Positions 39,475-40,901 of a stretch of 40,901 nucleotides of DNA are shown piece by piece. The stretch spans positions 1 to 40,901 of IMG/VR virus record IMGVR_UViG_3300031857_000455; one strand, 5' to 3'. This stretch comes from a virus. A program made the position numbers and the translations under genes. Numbering within the stretch: position 1 is the first letter of the stretch; the number at the start of each line of letters is the position of its first letter. The notes below the pieces were generated by a model that saw nothing but the letters and a program-made list of their open reading frames with translations, was not told the DNA's origin and made no database searches.

Positions 39475-40901
39475 TTAACGCACCAACCACTCTTCAACGG
39501 AATCGTTGATGTCGCGCATCTTGATCCAACGGGATCCAGTGATCTGACCTTTGCGGATGCGAAGTTTACCCATCAGACCAACGCATCCCCATTCAGGACG
39601 TTGTTCGCGGGGGATGTACTCGGATTCAGGGTCGTAAGCGGGGTTGATCTTACGACGCTGTTGAATAACAGTGTTGCCATCCTCATCTTCAACTTCGTAA
39701 TCCTCTTGGATGTAGGTGCCATACTCATCGCGGAGGTACTTACCACTCCACTTGTTCCAGGCAGCGTCACCAACCACGCTGGGGTTGCCAGAGATCACGC
39801 CGATGGGATCCTCGCCAGCAACAGATTCGCGGATCTTGTCGCCGTCTAGGACAACGCTGATGCCCCGGCGGTCTTCTGTCTCAGGATTGGAGTCAGACCA
39901 TTCGAAGAATTCGGCGTAGTCCGCGCCGCCGCCAGTCCATGTGCCGTCTGCGAAAGCATTGCCATCGCCGCGAAGATTAAACTCAAGATCGGCGGCATTT
40001 CCCGAATATCCCCTTATAAGGCTATAAGCAGTGCTTGCAGATGTGGCGCAAGTTGAGTCCAGTACGCCAGAAGTAAAGCTGGTTGAACTTGCGTAAACAG
40101 AAAGAGAGGGCAGGTTGGTTTGATTTGTATTGATTTCGTGGTAAGCAGTATTTACGTTAGCATAAGCGCCTGTGTTACTGGCTTTAATGAAACCAAGCTG
40201 TCCAATCCTCATCCGCTCTGTCGGAGTACTCGCCCCGTCGGCTGTCGTTGATAGTACGATCCTCCCCGGCATATCATTCGAGCCAGGGGTGCCGTCTACT
40301 TCGCCGCGTATACAAGCAGCCACGGTGAAGTCTGTTCCGTCAGAACCAGAAAAGTTGATTTCACCGACCCGATTGTTGTTAGCAACGATTGTGCTGCTGC
40401 CAATAGAAGTAGCCCCAGATCGGGCTAACGTAAATATCGCCGGGGCTCCAATAGTTGCACTATCAAAGTTTTGAACAATAGAAAAGTTTGTTGTTGCATT
40501 TGCTTGCTCTATTTGTAGTTGCGATCCAGTAGTACCAAGAGCGTAGTCAATGTTCGTCCGCGCACTAGACGTACCAACTAAGAGCCTGCCGCTGGAGTCG
40601 ATGCGGGCAAACTCACTCGAAGATCCTTGAACGATGAGCGGTGTGGTTGCCGCAGCAGCCTTGATGTCAAGTGTGCCACCGGGTGTAGTAGTGCCGAGTC
40701 CAGTGATACCAGCAAGATAGTTCTTCGCTAGTCCCCACTCCTGGCTAATACCCCAGTTATTTGTAACTGTTAAACCAGTGGAAGATGCTGGACTGGTAAG
40801 GCGCAAACCATAGAGGTTTGTAATTGTCGCATTTACCGTTCCCGTTGCTCCACTTACACCCCAAAATGTGCCGGTACCAAAAAACGTGTGATTGGTTATA
40901 T
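39475..40901 (-). CDS. Fibre protein with C-terminal Peptidase_G2 auto-cleavage domain, N-terminus off the right edge
   Basis: The frame is open to the window end (31 codons beyond the first possible internal TTG start at 40806), so the 5' part is missing. The N-terminal and middle parts are Gly/Ser/Thr-rich fibre shaft with phrases such as FARIDSSGRLLVGTSSA and ERMRIGQLGFIKA. From about 150 residues before the end: GGGADYAEFFEWSDSN, EDRRGISVVLDGDKI, EDPIGVISGNPSVVGDAAWN, RPEWGCVGLMGKLRIRKGQI. These match the Peptidase_G2 intramolecular chaperone that trims itself off trimeric appendages. The codons are visibly richer in G and C than those of all neighbours, which suggests recent transfer. 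Confidence 0.85.
   Translation of the reverse strand, partial: ITNHTFFGTGTFWGVSGATGTVNATITNLYGLRLTSPASSTGLTVTNNWGISQEWGLAKNYLAGITGLGTTTPGGTLDIKAAAATTPLIVQGSSSEFARIDSSGRLLVGTSSARTNIDYALGTTGSQLQIEQANATTNFSIVQNFDSATIGAPAIFTLARSGATSIGSSTIVANNNRVGEINFSGSDGTDFTVAACIRGEVDGTPGSNDMPGRIVLSTTADGASTPTERMRIGQLGFIKASNTGAYANVNTAYHEINTNQTNLPSLSVYASSTSFTSGVLDSTCATSASTAYSLIRGYSGNAADLEFNLRGDGNAFADGTWTGGGADYAEFFEWSDSNPETEDRRGISVVLDGDKIRESVAGEDPIGVISGNPSVVGDAAWNKWSGKYLRDEYGTYIQEDYEVEDEDGNTVIQQRRKINPAYDPESEYIPREQRPEWGCVGLMGKLRIRKGQITGSRWIKMRDINDSVEEWLVR

Noticed and set aside
1-40901. CRISPR array, insertion sequence, integrase, psbA/psbD or other photosynthesis genes
   Set aside because: I looked for direct-repeat arrays, transposase/integrase motifs and D1/D2 sequences and saw none in this window.

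Overview
The window is a piece of a T4-like cyanomyovirus genome (a Kyanoviridae-type phage of cyanobacteria). The basis is a set of T4 core genes (gp4, gp5, gp26, gp27, gp32, gp33, gp48, gp53, gp54, gp59 relatives) next to genes typical of cyanophages: phoH, thyX, a glutaredoxin, a DUF1825 protein otherwise found in cyanobacteria, and very large virion fibre proteins. The DNA is AT-rich. No photosynthesis, CRISPR, integrase or transposase gene was seen. The phage T4 and cyanophage comparisons come from memory of the families, not from a database search.

Layout. Nearly all genes read on the minus strand. From left to right: an LRR fibre-like gene cut by the left edge (1-2302); a small fibre protein (2351-2863); two diverged paralogous structural proteins of 1221 and 1067 aa; a 2282-aa beta-helix protein (9762-16610); a short accessory island (16653-17863) with three small genes and three tRNA genes, Ile(UAU), a CAU tRNA and Leu(UAA), the last interrupted by a group I intron; a LamG protein, an S74 chaperone protein, a spike-like beta-helix, the gp5-like and gp27-like hub proteins, a two-enzyme lysin fused to a tape-measure-like N-terminus, a second tape-measure-like protein, and a gp26/T-extension pair joined by a probable -1 ribosomal frameshift (17927-28870); gp54 (28899-29714). 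A 40-bp divergent spacer then leads to the only plus-strand operon: gp4, a conserved protein, gp48 and gp53 (29755-32122). After it come, again on minus, a Mom-like DNA-modification gene that looks 5'-truncated, and the replication/transcription block gp32, DUF1825, gp59, gp33, PD-(D/E)XK nuclease, PhoH, a small protein, ThyX and two tiny genes. The right end has cyanophage hypothetical proteins, glutaredoxin and a fibre gene with a Peptidase_G2 domain, visibly richer in G+C and cut by the right edge.

Expression. Two promoter classes can be read by eye. Host-like sigma70 promoters (TTGACA/T, 17-18 nt, TATAAT-like) stand before the accessory/tRNA island, before the intron-containing tRNA, before gp32 and before the thyX operon. 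T4-type late motifs ([C/A][T/A]AAATA) precede most virion genes and repeatedly reuse the stop codon of the upstream gene. Many neighbouring genes are coupled by UAAUG stop-start overlaps.

Most notable items: the tRNA-Leu(UAA) group I intron in a phage, with the same insertion site and core as the cyanobacterial/plastid intron; the frameshift cassette T TTT TTC with an upstream GGAGGG in the gp26 gene; fused terminator-promoter elements; a plant-style LRR fibre; and the Mom-like remnant behind a terminator.
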